DNA from: Catenulispora sp.
GTDB lineage: Bacteria > Actinomycetota > Actinomycetes > Streptomycetales > Catenulisporaceae
Reading direction: 5' to 3'
NCBI GenBank assembly: GCA_013361685.1
Contig: JABFXP010000051.1
Location: 1 to 64,000 of the forward strand
Length of the DNA stretch: 64,000 bases
The position numbers and the translations under genes were made by a program. Of the stretch, positions 36,478 to 45,345 are shown piece by piece (position 1 is the stretch's first letter; each line of letters starts with the position of its first letter). Below the pieces are notes generated by a model, which was not told where the DNA came from, ran no database searches, and saw nothing but the letters and a program-made list of their open reading frames with translations.

Positions 36478-37268
36478 CACGCGACCTCCTCCAAGTCCAG
36501 AACCTGCATCGTTTCTGCGTCCGTCACCGCGGCCTCGGCGGCGGTGTGCTCGCTGCGCTCCGCCAGCAGCGACTTGCCGAGCCGATAGGCGGCGCCGGCC
36601 AGGGCGGTACGGCGCAGCTCCCCGCGCCCGGCCCCGGACAGGATCGCCGCAGCCTTCACGTCGTGCGGAAGGTGCGCCGTGACCGGGAACGCCAACGATT
36701 CCGACACCTGCTCGGCCGGGTAGCCCTCCCCATGCAGCACCAGATGCAGCCGCGTGTCCGAGGCATGCGCGGCACCGATCAGACCGTCCAGCCGCTTGCC
36801 GAGGCTGTGTGCCTCGACCAGGCTCGGCCGGGCCACCAGCACTGCCGCATCGGCCGCGGCCACCAGGGCGAGCGCCGGTGAGCCCGGGTCCAGCCGGCCC
36901 ACATCGACGATCACCACCAGATCCTCGGCCCGCGCGGCGGCGGCCCACAGTGGCGCCGTGTCCCGCGCCAGCACGCCCAACGCGCCGGTGGCCTGCTCGG
37001 CCCCGGGAGGCGCCGCCACCACCCGCAGCCCGCCAGGCAACGCCTGGGCATGCTCGGTCAGCAACTGGACGTCGTGCCGGGTCCGGGCGGCGGCCGACAA
37101 CGACACCAGGTCAGGCTCGCGCTCCAGGCCGAAGACCGCCGCGACGTCGCCGCCGGACGGATCTGCCTCCACCACCACGACGGTGGCGCCGCCCGGCCAC
37201 GTCGCCCCGAGGGCCAGCGCGGTCGTGGTCGAGGCACCGGACTTGATCGATCCCACCGTGATCAGCAT
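36477..37268 (-). CDS. CpaE/TadZ-like MinD-family ATPase
   Basis: A 263-residue protein. The deviant P-loop 'GSIKSGASTTTALALG' at the very start, 'VVVEADPSGGDVAAVFG' and 'VVIVDVGRLDPGSPALALV' give the MinD/CpaE nucleotide fold. CpaE-type proteins localise the Tad machine, often at poles. The Lys in the P-loop is displaced relative to canonical MinD, so ATPase rate may be low. It is coupled to cpaF by a TGATG junction. Confidence 0.78.
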   Translation of the reverse strand: MLITVGSIKSGASTTTALALGATWPGGATVVVVEADPSGGDVAAVFGLEREPDLVSLSAAARTRHDVQLLTEHAQALPGGLRVVAAPPGAEQATGALGVLARDTAPLWAAAARAEDLVVIVDVGRLDPGSPALALVAAADAAVLVARPSLVEAHSLGKRLDGLIGAAHASDTRLHLVLHGEGYPAEQVSESLAFPVTAHLPHDVKAAAILSGAGRGELRRTALAGAAYRLGKSLLAERSEHTAAEAAVTDAETMQVLDLEEVA

Positions 37269-37270
37269 GC

Positions 37271-37990
37271 TCAGCTCCCCGCCCCGGAGCTGACGACGAT
37301 CAGCTGCACCTGCCCGGCCGGGATCGAGGCGATCTGACCGGCCAGGGCGCTGTCGGTCTGCAGCGACACCGACATCGACCCCGAGGAGTCCGAGGCCGCA
37401 GTCGTCGAGATCACCGTCGCGGTCGGCAGCGAGGACACCACCACCGGCACCCCGGAGGCCGCGCCGGCCGGGGTCACCGCGGCCACCGCGACCTTCTGCC
37501 CGGCCGCAAGCTCGGTCGGGAACGCCCCGGCCTTCACACTCACGGCCACCATCGCCTGCCCGTCCGGCAGCGCCGAGGTCCCCAAGTCGGCGGGCGACAG
37601 CAGCGTCCCGGCCGGCAGCGACATCGCCACCGGATGCCCGATCACCGTCGAGGAGGCCGACAGCGGGATCAGCGGGACGTTCGATCCAGCGGAGACCTGG
37701 ACGCTTCGGACATCTCCGACGGACAAGATCTGACCGCTGTGGACGGGGTGGGAGAGCTGGAGTACTGCGACCTTCCCGCCCAGGTGCGAGAACGCCCCGG
37801 CGAACGCGAACGCCCCACCAGCGGCCAGTACCGCCCCCAGCACCAGATAGGGACGGGCCCGCTTACGCCCGGAGGCCGCCACGCGCGTGGACGCCAGCCC
37901 GGCCTGCGGCGCCGCGCTCGACGCCTCAGTGCTCTTGCCCGGACGCGGCAGACGCCGCGGCAGGCGGGTGGAAGGCATGGGGGTAGCCAC
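37271..37990 (-). CDS. CpaB-like SAF-domain pilus protein
   Basis: A 239-residue protein; GTG 37990 with GAGG at 7 nt is preferred over ATG 37978. After a basic cytosolic tail and one membrane segment (about residues 50-68) comes a SAF domain ('SGQILSVGDVRSVQVSAG...VIGHPVAMSLPAGTLLSPADL'). CpaB proteins cross the periplasmic or wall zone in Tad systems. It is followed by cpaE at 2 nt spacing. Confidence 0.75.
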   Translation of the reverse strand: MATPMPSTRLPRRLPRPGKSTEASSAAPQAGLASTRVAASGRKRARPYLVLGAVLAAGGAFAFAGAFSHLGGKVAVLQLSHPVHSGQILSVGDVRSVQVSAGSNVPLIPLSASSTVIGHPVAMSLPAGTLLSPADLGTSALPDGQAMVAVSVKAGAFPTELAAGQKVAVAAVTPAGAASGVPVVVSSLPTATVISTTAASDSSGSMSVSLQTDSALAGQIASIPAGQVQLIVVSSGAGS

Positions 37991-38055
37991 AGGGGACCTC
38001 ACAAAAGGTGGTTCGTGTCGAGGGACGAAAAGGTCGGGAAGGGCGGCGCAGCTGG

Positions 38056-39018
38056 TCAGCCGCCGGTGACCAGGGCCTGAGACTGCTGGACGACGACCTG
38101 CTCGGAGGCGGTGGTCGTCATGCCGTTGAACGCGCCGGTCTGCCCGGCCCCGGCCCAGGTCACGTTCCAGTTGATGGTCGCGGTCACGGTGTAGGTGCCG
38201 CCAACGCCGGAGGAGTGGGTATACGTGTGACCGCAGGTCGGGGACGCTGCCTCCGGATCGCCGCCGACCGGGAACGGCGTCCCGACACCTGCGCAATTGA
38301 TGCTCGTGCCGTCACCGAAGTTCCACGTCACCGAGGTCGGGGCGGCCGTGGCCGTCACCGACTCACCGGGCACCGACGCAGTGGCCGACACCGGCGTGAA
38401 CACACCGGCCGGCAGCCAGGCCCACATATTCACCCCCACCAACTGGGGAAGGCCCGGCCGCGGACTCGAGGCGATCACCGGGGTCGTCAGCTTCAGAAGC
38501 TGCTGCGCCCGCTGCGCCAATACCGCCGGCGTCGGCAGCAGCAGCGCCGCCGGCGGCGGATTCGTCAGCCACACCCAGTCCTGCGTCGTCGTGGCGACCG
38601 GCTTGTTCGGGTCGCCACCGAGCTTGATCCCGTCCGGACACGTCCTGACATACCAGGCCCCCTTCTCCCCGGTGTGCTGGTCCTCACCAGGCATCGGCGT
38701 GTAGTCCGGAGCAGGGGCGTAAGTGCAGTCCCCGTTGATGAGCGTCTGCTCCGGAGACGGCGTCGACGACGCTCCCGACCCGCCCGAACCCGACCCACCG
38801 CCCGACCCAGAGCCCTGGCTCGGCGACGGCGTGCTGCTCGGCGTACCAGTGTTCTGTGCACCGACCGTGCAGGATCCAGCATCCGGTTGCGTGCAGACGA
38901 CACCACCGCCCCCAACCGGGTCGGAACCGCCAGCTGCGGCGAACGACCCGCCGAGCGCCACCGACGTAACGGCCGTCGCGGCGACCGCAAGCGCCCGCAG
39001 CCCTATTCGGGTCAGCAT
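38056..39018 (-). CDS. Exported PKD-like protein of the pilus locus
   Basis: A 320-residue protein with an N-terminal signal peptide ending near residue 30 ('TSVALGGSFAAAGG'). A Ser/Gly/Pro-rich stalk follows, then a folded region. The C-terminal part contains 'TSVTWNFGDGTSINC' and 'TYTVTATINWNVTW', a PKD-like beta sandwich. Several Cys may form disulfides. It could be a surface adhesin or pilus-associated protein. The start overlaps the lipoprotein gene's end by 7 nt. Confidence 0.65.
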   Translation of the reverse strand: MLTRIGLRALAVAATAVTSVALGGSFAAAGGSDPVGGGGVVCTQPDAGSCTVGAQNTGTPSSTPSPSQGSGSGGGSGSGGSGASSTPSPEQTLINGDCTYAPAPDYTPMPGEDQHTGEKGAWYVRTCPDGIKLGGDPNKPVATTTQDWVWLTNPPPAALLLPTPAVLAQRAQQLLKLTTPVIASSPRPGLPQLVGVNMWAWLPAGVFTPVSATASVPGESVTATAAPTSVTWNFGDGTSINCAGVGTPFPVGGDPEAASPTCGHTYTHSSGVGGTYTVTATINWNVTWAGAGQTGAFNGMTTTASEQVVVQQSQALVTGG

Positions 39019-39683
39019 GTGCCGGCCGCACTAAGCTCGAACCCCGACACCTTCAGAACCCCACCAGTCGTCTCGACCAGGGCCTTAGTCTTGTGCCGCC
39101 CGTTCGGCTGACCACCGGGCACCAGCGTGGAATCAGTCGTGTACAGATTGTAGGCGGTGTCGTCCATGCAGTCCTCGACCAGCACCTTCGCCGAGTCCCC
39201 GGAGCCGATGACCTCCGTGGCCGTGGGATGAAGCAGCTTCGGCTCGCCCTTGGCCACGTAGCCGTTCTGCTTGTTGAGGTAGATCGCCTGATGGAAGTAG
39301 GTCAGGGCGCCACCGGTGAGGTGGTCGGTCAGCGTCAGGTCATGGTCGTTCATCGTCGCTTGGACCTTGACGACATCCGCCCACATCGCCCGGTAGGTCG
39401 CGATCGCGGCCTGGGCCTGCGGGCTGTTCTGATCGACCGATGCCGAGGCCGACGGCGAGGCGGTGCCGGTGGTCGGAGCTGACGCGCTCGCCGACGGAGC
39501 GCCGCTGGAGCCGAGCGCCGAACCGGTAGAAGGGCTCGACGAACCGGACGAGCCGCTCGCACAACCGGCGGCCGTCACGATCACCCCTGCGATCAGCAGC
39601 GCCGTAGTGGCCCGCCTCCGCCGGACGCTGACACGTCGCCGAAACGAGTGGGCACAGGTCGGCTGTCCCTCGACAGATTCCAT
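39012..39683 (-). CDS. Lipoprotein of the pilus locus
   Basis: A 223-residue lipoprotein from ATG 39683 with GGGAAG at short spacing; the longer track ORF is rejected. A basic N-terminus precedes a hydrophobic helix ending in the lipobox 'VTAAGC'. A Ser/Thr/Ala linker leads to a C-terminal domain with 'ATYRAMWADVVKVQATM'. This resembles the secreted, NTF2-like proteins often encoded near actinobacterial wall or pilus genes. Function unknown. Confidence 0.65.
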   Translation of the reverse strand: MESVEGQPTCAHSFRRRVSVRRRRATTALLIAGVIVTAAGCASGSSGSSSPSTGSALGSSGAPSASASAPTTGTASPSASASVDQNSPQAQAAIATYRAMWADVVKVQATMNDHDLTLTDHLTGGALTYFHQAIYLNKQNGYVAKGEPKLLHPTATEVIGSGDSAKVLVEDCMDDTAYNLYTTDSTLVPGGQPNGRHKTKALVETTGGVLKVSGFELSAAGTC

Positions 39684-39885
39684 GATCTTCCCCGTACGAT
39701 GAGCGGGCGACAGTGACCGTTTTAGGCGGCACCTATCGCTTGGGCCGAGATGGCCAGGATGTTCGCTAGGTCCGATAGTAGGCAGGCGTTTGCGGCATTG
39801 GTCCACAGCGCGCCGATAACGATTCGAGATCGTCACGAGCGGAGACTGGATCATCGCACTTGGTGACGTATTCGGAGGAGTCTTG
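39684..39885. promoter_or_regulatory. Divergent promoter region of the pilus locus
   Basis: The 202 bases between the minus-strand tad genes and the plus-strand peptidase gene are less GC-rich. On the minus strand 'TGGACC' and 'TACTAT' are separated by 19 nt, a possible but weak sigma-70-type pair. GGAGGAG for the plus-strand gene lies at 39874-39880. Exact start points cannot be set. Confidence 0.4.
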
Positions 39886-40527
39886 GTGCCTGAGCTTCAC
39901 GCTGAGCCATTTGCCCTGGCCGCGGGCGCGAGCATCGGATGCATTGCCGGCGTCCTGGGCGCGCACGCGGCGTCACGCGCCTCCGGGCCATCGAGCAGAC
40001 CGCGCCGCTGGGGCCTTCTCGCGGGCATGATCGGAGCGATCGCGGGGACGGCGGTGGCGGTTAGGTTCGGCACCGGTGTACAGCTGGCGGCATACCTGTT
40101 GTTCGTGGCGGTGGCGCTCCCGCTGTCCGCGATCGACATCGCCGTCCGCAAGGTGCCCGACCGGATTCTGGTCCCAGCCGTCCCCGCCGCGATCGCGCTC
40201 CTAGCGCTCGCCGCACACCACGCGGGGGCATGCGGTGAGCTGGGGAGGGCGCTGCTGGCCGGCATCGCGACGTTTGGCGCCTACGTCGTACTTGCCCTCG
40301 CAACCGGGCAAGTTGGCCTCGGCGACTGCAAGGCGGCGGGGCTCTGCGGGTTGTACCTGGGCTTTCTCGGTGTCCGTCCAGCAGCCTTGGGGGTCGTCGC
40401 GGCCTTCGTCCTGGCCTCCGTCGGTTCGGTGATCTCCAGGGTGCGTCGCGGATCCGGACGCGACCGTACTTTGGCATTCGTGCCGTATATCTTCACAGGA
40501 ACGCTGCTGGTGATCTTGGTTGGCTGA
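39886..40527 (+). CDS. Prepilin peptidase (A24 family)
   Basis: A 213-residue multi-pass membrane protein. GTG 39886 is chosen because it sits 5 nt after GGAGGAG; the track uses TTG 39883. Catalytic aspartates are in 'LSAIDIAVRKVPDRI' and 'GLGDCKAAGLCG' (GxGDxK form). It should remove leaders from the Flp pilin and the TadE-type proteins. It reads opposite to the tad operon and ends 24 nt from the convergent kinase gene. Confidence 0.85.
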   Translation: MPELHAEPFALAAGASIGCIAGVLGAHAASRASGPSSRPRRWGLLAGMIGAIAGTAVAVRFGTGVQLAAYLLFVAVALPLSAIDIAVRKVPDRILVPAVPAAIALLALAAHHAGACGELGRALLAGIATFGAYVVLALATGQVGLGDCKAAGLCGLYLGFLGVRPAALGVVAAFVLASVGSVISRVRRGSGRDRTLAFVPYIFTGTLLVILVG

Positions 40528-40551
40528 CACCGAATTGCGTCAGCAAGGCGA

Positions 40552-41436
40552 CTACTCCAAGTGGCGTGCCGCTTTCCGCAGCCGCCGGCTGATTTCAGAC
40601 CAGTCAGAGCGGAGTCGCGCTCGGATCTCCTCGGCCAACGGCCCTGCGACGAACTCATTCATCAGGCGCAGTTCGCGGGTCACTGTCATCGCGAGGTTGA
40701 CCAGGAAGCACTCGGGGTCGATGGCGCCTGTGGCGACATGTTCCTCGATCAGTCTTCGTGCCTCGGGATGCTCGCCGTACAACGTCCACAGCAACGCTGC
40801 GTCGTAGCCCGGCAGCAGGTAGCCGGCGAACTCCCAATCGATCAGCGCGATCCCGGCAGGCGTCGTCAGCACGTTGGCCGGCAGCACGTCGCCGTGGCAG
40901 AAGACATGGGACGCCTCGTCGTGGCGCGCTACCAGCGCCGTCAGACAGCGCATGTCGTCGGCGTCGAGGATGCCACGCTCCTGGTAGCGGGTGAATCGGT
41001 GCATGTAGTTGCCGTCGCGGGCAAAGATGTCCGCGTTGGGCCGCCACGCCGCCAGCCGATCCAAGCTCGCGAGGAGTTCGCCCAGTGTGCGGGGGTCCGG
41101 CGCTGACACCGGGTGGCGCTGATCAGCCAGATTGGTGCCAGGCAGTCTTTCGACGATGACGACACCCGCGTGAGGATCGGCGGCGATGAGGTCAGCAACA
41201 GCGACCGGCGGCGGCTCGTTGCGGAAGTAGACGAGGGTGTCGATCTCGTTGGCGATCTTTCTCCTCCAGTACGGATCCTCGGCGATCAGCAGCTTGATGA
41301 TGACGCCGCAACCTCCGAGCCGGCCGGCCGCGACGAGGCTCTTGTCCGTCGAATGGACGATCTCCTGAACCGTGATTTCGGGGACGACCGCTGATGCGGC
41401 GTCCTGGACTGTGCGAATGCTGCTGAGAACGGTCAC
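40552..41436 (-). CDS. APH-fold small-molecule kinase
   Basis: A 294-residue protein of the aminoglycoside/choline phosphotransferase fold (GTG 41436, AAGG upstream). The catalytic loop is 'HVFCHGDVLPANVLTT' and the metal motif is 'IALIDWEFAGYLLPGYD'. It is the last gene of the long minus-strand operon. In RiPP clusters such proteins may phosphorylate peptides or sugars; resistance by phosphorylation is another option. The substrate cannot be told from sequence. Confidence 0.78.
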   Translation of the reverse strand: MTVLSSIRTVQDAASAVVPEITVQEIVHSTDKSLVAAGRLGGCGVIIKLLIAEDPYWRRKIANEIDTLVYFRNEPPPVAVADLIAADPHAGVVIVERLPGTNLADQRHPVSAPDPRTLGELLASLDRLAAWRPNADIFARDGNYMHRFTRYQERGILDADDMRCLTALVARHDEASHVFCHGDVLPANVLTTPAGIALIDWEFAGYLLPGYDAALLWTLYGEHPEARRLIEEHVATGAIDPECFLVNLAMTVTRELRLMNEFVAGPLAEEIRARLRSDWSEISRRLRKAARHLE

Positions 41437-41513
41437 CGTGGCCTTTACATTTCAGAGTTGCAGGTCGGCTGGGTTGTGGTCGGCGGAACTTGTGCTGGTG
41501 CCGCTGAGGTCCT

Positions 41514-41918
41514 TCATGCTTGGACCTTCGAGGTCATGATCTCGATCTTCAATCGGCTCGGATCCTCGAAATACAGGGCGAAGTATCCCGGTGCGTAGTC
41601 GTAGTCCGTCGGGCCGCCGTACAGGGGCTTGATGCCACGCGGTTCAAGGAAGTCGGAAACAAGCGCGGCAACATCTTCCCGGGTGCGAAGCCGCAGGGCG
41701 AGGTGGCTGAGCCCGGTGCGCCGACGGTGGTAGCCGGCACCGGCGTGCGGCTCCTTCGTCGCGGTCACGCACAGGAACGTGCCGTCGCTGATGTGGGCGT
41801 CGAAGTGGTTGCCGTCGAGTTCGAGCGATGCCCCGAGGTGACGCAGCAGCTCCTGCCAGAACGGAAAGGACGTCTCGGGCACGTTGATACCGACGTGGTC
41901 AAGGGCAAGAGCGGTCAT
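41514..41918 (-). CDS. VOC/glyoxalase-like protein
   Basis: A 134-residue vicinal-oxygen-chelate protein with the beta-alpha-beta-beta-beta module. 'LDHVGINVPE' begins it, 'LSHLALRLRTREDVAAL' forms the second half and 'YFALYFEDPSRLKIEIM' carries the typical metal Glu. VOC proteins act as dioxygenases, isomerases or self-resistance binders. The ATG overlaps the upstream stop by 4 nt. Confidence 0.7.
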   Translation of the reverse strand: MTALALDHVGINVPETSFPFWQELLRHLGASLELDGNHFDAHISDGTFLCVTATKEPHAGAGYHRRRTGLSHLALRLRTREDVAALVSDFLEPRGIKPLYGGPTDYDYAPGYFALYFEDPSRLKIEIMTSKVQA

Positions 41919-42451
41919 GTGGCGGTGTTCCTGGTCTCGGGTAGGTACGGGGTGCCGTGGTGCAGGTACAGCGTCTGGCCGCTCGAGCGGGCGTCGGCGG
42001 CGGCGCGTAGCCGGCGCGCCAGGCGGGGCACCAGCATCGTGTCCGCCTCGTCGAGCGGGACCAGGCGGTGCTCGGCCAGCTCGCCGTCGGCGAACTGGAT
42101 GCGGGTCTCGCCCTCGGGCGTGATGGTGCCTCCGTCGAAGACGAAAACGATCAAGGTGGGCCTGGGTGGCTCGGGCGGCACCACGTCCACCGCCAGCAGC
42201 CTGCCGACGGTCAGGCCGCACGCTTCGGCCAACTCCTCGGCGAGTTCACGGACGGCGGTGTCGGCCGGGTACTCGCCGGCGTCGCAGACTCCGCCGACGA
42301 TCTCCCACGGCGTGCTCGTCTGGTAGTCGGGGCGGACGAGCAGCGCGTTCCCGTCGGCATCGAAGATGGCCAGGCCGGCGGCTGCTACGGCCGCGGGTAG
42401 CGAGGCGAAGTACTGCTCGGGCGGAAGCCAGCCGCTCTTGCCGGGCGTCAC
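41915..42451 (-). CDS. NUDIX hydrolase
   Basis: A 178-residue protein from GTG 42451 (GTGA overlap with the upstream gene). The Nudix box 'GGVCDAGEYPADTAVRELAEELA' keeps the Gly, Glu and REL-EE core but has Ala in place of the later Gly. It may hydrolyse a nucleotide-sugar or nucleotide-linked intermediate made by the cluster, or clean up by-products. Confidence 0.75.
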   Translation of the reverse strand: MTPGKSGWLPPEQYFASLPAAVAAAGLAIFDADGNALLVRPDYQTSTPWEIVGGVCDAGEYPADTAVRELAEELAEACGLTVGRLLAVDVVPPEPPRPTLIVFVFDGGTITPEGETRIQFADGELAEHRLVPLDEADTMLVPRLARRLRAAADARSSGQTLYLHHGTPYLPETRNTAT

Positions 42452-43122
42452 CGGGCCGCCTCGATCCGGTCGCGGCGGACGGTCAGCTGCGGCCACTTCG
42501 CCGTCCAGCGGGCGGCGCGGTCGTCGAACACGTGCGGTGGGGCGATGCCGGCCGGGTTGGGGCGCGCGATCAGTGAGAGCACGTCGGCGAATCCGTGGGT
42601 GGCGTAGACCGTCAGGACGCCCGCAGCCAAGTGCATGCCGATGGTGGTGCAGGTGGCGGGGAAGGAGTCGACGGCGTCGTTCAGGTCGCGGTAGGGCGGG
42701 ATGGCGATGCCGAAGCGGTCGGGGTACCACAGGTGGACGCGGGCTTCGTTGCGGGTCTCGACCAGCTCGGTGATGTCGTCGCAGGCTGCGGCGACGTAGC
42801 GGATCACAGTGTCCTCGGCGTCGTAGGACAGGTCGGAGTCGTCGAAGTAGACCAGGTCGTAGTCCCTGACACCGTACGCGGGATCGTTCCCGGCGGCGGT
42901 GTTCCACACCGTCTGCGCCAGCGCCCCGGCGGCCAGGTACCAGGCCGGCAGCAGATCTAACGTCGCCAGGCGTTCCAGCAGGCTGCGGATGGTCCGGTTG
43001 CGCAGCACGAGGGCCGCGAAGGCGCCGGCCTGCGCCTCGGGCGGCCCGGCGAGCGCAGCGGCCAGCGGCTGCGGGCGGTCCGCGGCATCGGCCAGGACCG
43101 TGGCGTAATCCAGTCGGATCAC
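42448..43122 (-). CDS. Nucleotidyltransferase-family protein (COG3575-like)
   Basis: A 224-residue protein from GTG 43122. The string 'LPAWYLAAGALAQTVWN...YGVRDYDLVYFDDSDLS' is the signature of the COG3575/DUF925 nucleotidyltransferase family, with the paired Asp in 'DYDLVYFD'. Members resemble minimal nucleotidyltransferases, but substrates are not known. Coupled at both ends by GTGA overlaps. Confidence 0.7.
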   Translation of the reverse strand: MIRLDYATVLADAADRPQPLAAALAGPPEAQAGAFAALVLRNRTIRSLLERLATLDLLPAWYLAAGALAQTVWNTAAGNDPAYGVRDYDLVYFDDSDLSYDAEDTVIRYVAAACDDITELVETRNEARVHLWYPDRFGIAIPPYRDLNDAVDSFPATCTTIGMHLAAGVLTVYATHGFADVLSLIARPNPAGIAPPHVFDDRAARWTAKWPQLTVRRDRIEAAR

Positions 43123-43799
43123 GGGGTGCGCCTCCAGATCGCCTCGACCTGCGTCCACTGACCGGGCGCCGGAGCCGTCCGCAGTGTGCTGACCAGCCGC
43201 AGCGGAAGCACGGGTGTGAAGGCGTCTCGGAACAGGCCGGTGAGCTCTTCGGGATCGAAGAAGTGAATGGTCAAGCCACGTTTCGGGCCGTCGAGATATC
43301 TGATGGTCGTCCCGTTCGCGCCGTCGTTCGGCTCGACGACGTCGAAGGCCGGCCAGACGTCGGTGGCGGTGGCGTTGACGCGGACCGCGATCAGGCCGCC
43401 GGGGACCACGCGGGCCTGGGCGGCGCGGATGTGGGCGTGGGCGGTGGCGCGGTCACCGTGCTGGAAGACCTGGATCCCAAGGACCACCGGCCACGCCGCC
43501 GCCTCGGGCAGCGCGGCGAGGTCGCCGCAGACGAACCGGTCTCGTCGGCGCGGGAACTCCGCGGCGAGCTGGTCAATCGCCACCTGCGAGATGTCCAGCG
43601 CGGTGACATCGAGGCCGGCCTCCAGGAGACGGCGCAGGTTGCGGCCGTTGCCGGCACCGATGTCCAGTGCTGCGGCCTGCCGAAGACCGTGATCATCGAC
43701 GGCTTGAAGGGCGTCGTCGATGAACGGCAGCGGCGGCTCACCCGCGTACCGGCCCCGTTGGTACTCGGCGTCCCAGGACACCGCAGCGTCCGTGCTCAC
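43119..43799 (-). CDS. Class I SAM methyltransferase (TehB-like)
   Basis: A 226-residue protein from GTG 43799. SAM-binding motif I is 'ALDIGAGNGRNLRRLLEAG', and 'VTALDISQVAIDQLAAEF' supplies the ribose acid. The form resembles TehB/UbiE-type enzymes for small molecules. It is adjacent to another methyltransferase, so the product could carry two methyl groups or one enzyme could be specialised. Confidence 0.75.
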   Translation of the reverse strand: MSTDAAVSWDAEYQRGRYAGEPPLPFIDDALQAVDDHGLRQAAALDIGAGNGRNLRRLLEAGLDVTALDISQVAIDQLAAEFPRRRDRFVCGDLAALPEAAAWPVVLGIQVFQHGDRATAHAHIRAAQARVVPGGLIAVRVNATATDVWPAFDVVEPNDGANGTTIRYLDGPKRGLTIHFFDPEELTGLFRDAFTPVLPLRLVSTLRTAPAPGQWTQVEAIWRRTP

Positions 43800-44623
43800 G
43801 CCCGCCCCTTGGCCAGCTCGCGGGTGGCGATGATGGCCTCGGTCCGGACCAGTTCCTCGAACCGTCCATCTGGGTAGGCCGCGGTCAGCGCCTCGCGCAC
43901 ATCGGCCTCGAAAGCGGACCTGTCCGGGCCCAGCTGGGCCGGGCTGCTGTAGCTGTAGGAGAACTGCAACCCGACCACCTCCTCGAGGGTGCGTGTGACG
44001 GCGTGGTCCCAGCGGACGACCTCGATCTGGGCGAACGGCGAGCGGGCCAGGATCTCGCGGTGGCCATCGGCTGGGTGGTTGTAGATGCCGGAGCCCGCGC
44101 GCCGATCGGGCCCGAGGTAGCGGGTGCGGACCTCGGCGATGACACTCGCCCACGCTGGCGGTTCGACGTCGCCGGGGGCGCCGCCGGAGACCACGACGAT
44201 GCCTCCGGACGGGGTGATGATCGCGTCGAGGTCGCGAGCCACCTGCTCACGATTCATCCAGTGATAGGCAGCGCCGATGGCACACACGTCGACCGGGCCG
44301 AGATCGAGTTCCTCCAGCTGGGTCGAGTCGCCCAGGATCCAGGCAATAGTGCCGATGCCGCGCTCGTCGGCGAGCCGTCTTCCTTCCTGGAGCATGCCGG
44401 GCTCGGGGTCGACGGCGGTGACGCTACGGACGAGCGGAGCCAGAGAGAGTGCGAGCGTGCCGGTTCCGGTACCGAGGTCGAGGACGTGCTGGGTGCCGTT
44501 CAGTCCGAATCGATCCCGCAGGTGCTCGTACAGCTCCGAGGCGTAGCCGACCCGATAGCGGGAGTAGTAGGGGGCGGTGGAGGCAAACAGCTCGGCGGCC
44601 ATGTGGTTGCTCACGGTAGCCAT
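43796..44623 (-). CDS. Class I SAM methyltransferase (UbiE-like)
   Basis: A 275-residue protein; ATG 44623 with AAGAAAGA is preferred over the longer track frame. Motif I is 'VLDLGTGTGTLALSLAPLV' and the acidic end is 'VTAVDPEPGML'. 'AIGAAYHWM' follows in motif post II. Small-molecule methyl transfer is likely. It overlaps the end of the HAD gene by 13 nt. Confidence 0.78.
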   Translation of the reverse strand: MATVSNHMAAELFASTAPYYSRYRVGYASELYEHLRDRFGLNGTQHVLDLGTGTGTLALSLAPLVRSVTAVDPEPGMLQEGRRLADERGIGTIAWILGDSTQLEELDLGPVDVCAIGAAYHWMNREQVARDLDAIITPSGGIVVVSGGAPGDVEPPAWASVIAEVRTRYLGPDRRAGSGIYNHPADGHREILARSPFAQIEVVRWDHAVTRTLEEVVGLQFSYSYSSPAQLGPDRSAFEADVREALTAAYPDGRFEELVRTEAIIATRELAKGRA

Positions 44624-45345
44624 TCTTTCTTGCCACTGATGGGTGCGCCGGTAGGTTCGTCGCTGTCGCGGAGTGAGTCTTCGGGTTCCGGTCGCCAGCT
44701 GTTCCGCGAGCGGTTCCAACTTCCCGAGGTACCAGCCGCGCCCTGACGATTAGGTCTGCCGCACGATGTTGTCGCAAGCGCGAGAATGTCGCGCAGAATC
44801 CCGGCGGTACTGCTGCCGACCACGTTCGGTGTCGCGTTGTCCGACGTGTGCCGACCGAGCAATGCCGTCCGGGTGCCAGCGCGGAGTCCGGCCTCGATAT
44901 CGCACGGCGAGTCGCCGATCATCCATGACTTGTCCAGGTCCAGTGCCAGGTCGAGCGCGGCTGCCGTCAGCATCCCTGGTGTCGGTTTCCGACAGTCGCA
45001 GTTGCCCTGGTATTGGACGACTATGCCGTCGGGGTGGTGGGGGCAGGCGTAGATGCCGTCGAGAACCACGCCGAATTGGGCAAGCAGGTGGCGCAGGTGA
45101 CTGTTCATGGCCTCAAGCGCGGGCTCGTCGAACAGCCCGCGGGCAATGCCGCTCTGGTTGGTAGCGACGACGAGTGCGAACCCGGCTTGCTGTAGCGCTT
45201 GCAGCGGCGGTCCTATGTCTGGTTGGAGGATGAGGTCGGTGGGTCTGGTCGGGTAGTGGCGCGGTTCGGTGAGGGTGCCGTCGCGGTCCAGAAAGATTGC
45301 CCCACGCCGCCTGGGCGGCAATGCGGTGCCGTCAGGTCGCATCAT
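44611..45345 (-). CDS. gmhB: D-glycero-D-manno-heptose 1,7-bisphosphate phosphatase (GmhB-like)
   Basis: A 244-residue HAD-IIIA phosphatase from ATG 45345 (ATGA overlap with the epimerase stop). The nucleophile motif is 'FLDRDGTLTEPRHYP'. The zinc loop 'CPHHPDG...GNCDCRKPTPGML' and late motif 'MIGDSPCDIEAG' are those of GmhB/HisB-N. It would remove the C7 phosphate of heptose 1,7-bisphosphate. It has a longer C-terminal tail than usual. Function is set by its neighbours HldE and HldD. Confidence 0.8.
   Translation of the reverse strand: MMRPDGTALPPRRRGAIFLDRDGTLTEPRHYPTRPTDLILQPDIGPPLQALQQAGFALVVATNQSGIARGLFDEPALEAMNSHLRHLLAQFGVVLDGIYACPHHPDGIVVQYQGNCDCRKPTPGMLTAAALDLALDLDKSWMIGDSPCDIEAGLRAGTRTALLGRHTSDNATPNVVGSSTAGILRDILALATTSCGRPNRQGAAGTSGSWNRSRNSWRPEPEDSLRDSDEPTGAPISGKKEWLP

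Noticed and set aside
40552-41436. Aminoglycoside resistance gene
   Set aside because: The APH fold is clear but shared by kinases of many substrates; cluster context does not support a specific resistance claim.
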